Below are positions 4,210-5,941 of a stretch of DNA of 5,941 nucleotides, piece after piece. Under the pieces are notes generated by a model, which worked only from the letters and a program-made list of their open reading frames with translations, had not been told where the DNA came from and searched no databases. The stretch's first letter is position 1. Each line of letters opens with the position of its first letter. Origin of the DNA: DAITMV01 sp036834985. GTDB taxonomy: Bacteria; Pseudomonadota; Gammaproteobacteria; Burkholderiales; Burkholderiaceae_B. The stretch lies in the NCBI GenBank assembly GCA_036834985.1, contig DAITMV010000185.1, positions 1 through 5,941 of the forward strand. Reading direction: 5' to 3'. The position numbers were made by a program, and so were the translations under genes.

Positions 4210-5561
4210 TTACCCCTCGCTTTCGCCAGCGCGCTCACGGTTTCCTTCTTTGCTTCGTACCGCTCAAGAGCGCGAAGTTTGAGCAAGTTTTGGTCTGCTG
4301 TTCGCTGGCACCCCATGTACAGACATCCAAAATCGTTTTTCATGATCGTGACGCAAATCCCTTTCCATGAAGGACAGATTCGGAATAGGTTGTGTACTTT
4401 TGTTTCGTCAGGGAATCCGCTCTTGATCTTGATTCGCTCGTAGATGTCTGGCTTGGTGCAATTCTTTGCGATCTCGTGAGTGTTTTCAATTTCAATGCCC
4501 TCATCGAGCATTGCCTTAATAACTCGCGGGTTGCGACCATAGCCCTTTTCCGACCATGTTTTTGTCAGCCTGTCGATACTGTCCAGGAGCTTTTTTTTTG
4601 AAGCCCCTGGAAGCGTTGACATGAGAAACTCGGCGTACTGCTTCCACGTGAAGTGCTTTGGCTTGGTGATCTTTCCCCATCCCATCGCAGTCGTGCCGCC
4701 ATAGATGCCAGTGAAATTGACACCGTTCACGCGGCCCACCATTTTCCCCCAGGAGTTAGGGTCGATCACGCGGTAGAGTTGTAGGTTTGCCGTACCGCAC
4801 TGGTGAAACGGACTCGCCACGCGCATCTGGTCAATCGTTAAGCCAGCCTGATAGTACAGGTCGTAAATCTTGTTGTAGTCCCAAGCAAACCGCGCATTGC
4901 CAACCCACACGTCCCGCGTGCGCCAATCGTAGATGGGGTAGAAGTTGCAGGTGTTCTCGTCTACGGTCTTCGTGTACCGCAAACCCTTGTGCATCATACT
5001 GCGATGCTGGCTGGTGAAGATGGCTAAACGGGTGAGCGACTCGTCGGCGCGAATGCCAATCAATACCGCCGTGGTTCCGTGGGTTTTGGCGAACCATTGA
5101 GCAAACTGAATGCGCGCGTCGAATCCCTTGGTTCCCTTGATGAACGTATACGGGCAGTTTCCTGCATGTACAACGTAATCACCTTTTGGCATCTCACGGA
5201 CCCAGATATCGCGCTTTTCTTCGTCCCATGGAATCCATCGGGTCTGGTACATCGAGACAGCGCAAGCCGCCGAAATTGGCAAGCAGAGCCAGTACTTCTT
5301 CTTGATCTCCGGAAATCCTTGAAATACGCGCTCCGCGTATTCGTGTGTGAATTTATAGCCGGCTTCGTAGTCCTCGTAGTAGACAGCCAGTTTGTGCAGT
5401 ACTCCGTTCGCCTTGGCGTAGTCGTATGCCAAATTAAGCATGACTCCGCTATCCTTGCCGGCGCTGAACGCAACCAAGACAAACTCAAAGTCCCTGAATG
5501 CGACCGCCAGTCGTTCGTTGGCTGCGTCGTAGACATTCACTTCTGAATATCGCTTGCTCAC
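4206..5561 (-). CDS. ibrA: IbrA-like PP-loop phosphoadenosine phosphosulfate reductase family protein (DUF3440)
   Basis: The 451-residue protein belongs to the PAPS reductase/ATP sulfurylase-like PP-loop family. The nucleotide-binding loop is SAGKDSG at residues 33-39, after a beta-strand (FVLVAF). A GIRADES motif follows in the middle of the protein, as in PAPS-reductase-like enzymes. The C-terminal DUF3440 signature is at about 395-418 (PSWKGICVTIMKND, with Cys 396, 403, 413 and 418). Family members adenylate or transfer sulfur. IbrA is known in E. coli as a co-activator working with the ParB-like IbrB, and its chemistry is not settled. The start is GTG at 5561, chosen because AGAGGAG lies six bases upstream and the preceding stop is one base away. 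The stop overlaps the methyltransferase ATG (ATGA). An A9 run inside a hairpin at 4583-4610 is unusual. The family call is firm; a role in DNA modification is inference. Confidence 0.9.
   Translation of the reverse strand: MSKRYSEVNVYDAANERLAVAFRDFEFVLVAFSAGKDSGVMLNLAYDYAKANGVLHKLAVYYEDYEAGYKFTHEYAERVFQGFPEIKKKYWLCLPISAACAVSMYQTRWIPWDEEKRDIWVREMPKGDYVVHAGNCPYTFIKGTKGFDARIQFAQWFAKTHGTTAVLIGIRADESLTRLAIFTSQHRSMMHKGLRYTKTVDENTCNFYPIYDWRTRDVWVGNARFAWDYNKIYDLYYQAGLTIDQMRVASPFHQCGTANLQLYRVIDPNSWGKMVGRVNGVNFTGIYGGTTAMGWGKITKPKHFTWKQYAEFLMSTLPGASKKKLLDSIDRLTKTWSEKGYGRNPRVIKAMLDEGIEIENTHEIAKNCTKPDIYERIKIKSGFPDETKVHNLFRICPSWKGICVTIMKNDFGCLYMGCQRTADQNLLKLRALERYEAKKETVSALAKARGK
4583..4610 (-). promoter_or_regulatory. 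RNA hairpin with an A9 run in its loop, inside the ibrA-like gene
   Basis: On the transcript, CCAGGGGCUU pairs with AAGCUCCUGG in a 10-bp stem with one G-U pair and an eight-base loop of C and A residues. The same sequence in the other strand would have an A-C mismatch, so the structure favours the minus-strand RNA. The A9 run contains A AAA AAG in the reading frame, the classic -1 slippery heptamer. No function is shown. Confidence 0.5.
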
Positions 5562-5562
5562 T

Positions 5563-5826
5563 CTATGCTCCTCTCCTGTTTCGTCTCATAATCTCGATCC
5601 GCTTCAACTCCATGTACGCTTGACACTTCTCCCTCGCATATCCAAGGGTTTCGCATGCTACGTCATTTTTGAGAATCGTGAGGCAAATGAGCCGATAAGA
5701 CGGAACCTTCCCTAGCGCCTCTAGCTCCGCTGGCGCTTCGTCCGGTATCCCTTCTCCGTACCCTCTTTGCTCCCACTTCTGAACGTATGCCTCAATTTTA
5801 GCCCGTTGCCCTCGCGGATTACTCAT
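5563..5826 (-). CDS. Small protein resembling the C-terminal tail of IbrA/DUF3440 proteins
   Basis: The 87-residue product looks like a free-standing copy of the C-terminal region of IbrA-type PAPS-reductase-like proteins (DUF3440). Residues 17-30 (KWEQRGYGEGIPDE) resemble the TWSEKGYG region of the full-length enzyme encoded next. Residues 42-62 carry the signature PSYRLICLTILKND followed by a conserved Cys (C58) and LGY, which matches PSWKGICVTIMKND...C...MG in that enzyme. It has no PP-loop and no room for a catalytic domain. A basic, charged C-terminus follows (KRIEIMRRNRR). The ATG overlaps the upstream stop as ATGA; a G-rich stretch precedes it but no clear Shine-Dalgarno. It ends in TAG one base before the GTG of the ibrA-like gene. 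It may be a regulatory or adaptor subunit of the PAPS-reductase-like complex, but its function is unknown. Confidence 0.8.
   Translation of the reverse strand: MSNPRGQRAKIEAYVQKWEQRGYGEGIPDEAPAELEALGKVPSYRLICLTILKNDVACETLGYAREKCQAYMELKRIEIMRRNRRGA
5568..5574 (-). promoter_or_regulatory. Ribosome binding site of the ibrA-like gene
   Basis: AGAGGAG ends six bases before the GTG at 5561 and supports this non-ATG start. It lies within the last codons of the small IbrA-tail-like gene. Confidence 0.8.
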
Positions 5827-5941
5827 CCCCGCACCCCCGCCAACACCGCCAGCATGACGGCTTGCGACCAGTTGCGAGCCTCACCCATCACCGGGTAACG
5901 AGCATCGTGCTGGTGGTGCAGCGTAACGCAATATTGCCGCT
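5823..5941 (-). CDS. C-terminal end of an unidentified protein (partial)
   Basis: An open frame enters from the right edge of the window and ends at a TGA that overlaps the ATG of the next gene by four bases (ATGA). The 38 visible residues include a His-rich stretch (LHHQHDA) followed by YPVMGEARNWSQAV and a hydrophobic AVLAGV end. The start lies outside the window, so length and domains are unknown. I do not recognise the family. The reason to call it real is the stop-start overlap, which is the same junction used throughout this operon, and the plausible amphipathic C-terminal helix. It is likely co-translated with the small IbrA-tail-like protein that follows. Confidence 0.6.
   Translation of the reverse strand, partial: RQYCVTLHHQHDARYPVMGEARNWSQAVMLAVLAGVRG

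Noticed and set aside
3970..4443. Plus-strand open frame of 157 codons
   Set aside because: Antisense to the methyltransferase and the end of the ibrA-like gene; no coherent domain.
5079..5546. Plus-strand open frame of 155 codons
   Set aside because: Antisense to the PP-loop region of the ibrA-like gene, whose motifs are unmistakable.

Overview
The window looks like the early or replication region of a double-stranded DNA phage or prophage of a proteobacterial (Pseudomonadota-type) host. This is inferred from moderately high GC, phage-type protein families, very small genes and extremely tight packing. No structural, lysis or integration gene is visible, so lytic or temperate life style cannot be told. 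Every supported gene lies on the minus strand, so transcription runs from position 5941 towards 1. Most junctions are ATGA or GTGA four-base overlaps, which implies one translationally coupled operon. No tRNA, CRISPR array, insertion sequence or convincing promoter or terminator was found, and no stretch over 300 bases lacks a gene.

Right part (5941 to about 2700): the C-terminal end of an unidentified gene, then a small protein resembling the C-terminal tail of IbrA/DUF3440 proteins, then a full-length PP-loop PAPS-reductase-like protein (IbrA family), a class I SAM-dependent methyltransferase, a ParB-like protein (IbrB family) and a Trp/Cys/His-rich phage protein. The notable points are the methyltransferase placed between the ibrA-like and ibrB-like genes by two ATGA overlaps, and the IbrA tail motif occurring a second time as its own gene. 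A sulfur or nucleotide chemistry enzyme, a methyl donor enzyme and a DNA-binding ParB-fold protein made together suggest a nucleic-acid modification or regulatory module. That function is inference.

Middle part (2712 to 1697): two small unknown genes, a VRR-NUC nuclease, a HicA-like small protein and a possible 29-39 residue ORF joined by TGATG to the next gene.

Left part (1696 to 1): a replication-initiator-like protein with an N-terminal winged-helix-like domain and C-terminal zinc-binding cysteines. The middle of its gene holds a striking array of repeats spaced 42, 42, 63 and 42 bp, next to AT-rich 21-bp repeats. This is arranged like the lambda origin inside gene O and is a candidate replication origin. 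After it come a small coiled-coil protein and a small basic protein in the same frame, separated by one amber codon, and finally a C12 tract just after the start of what may be the next gene.
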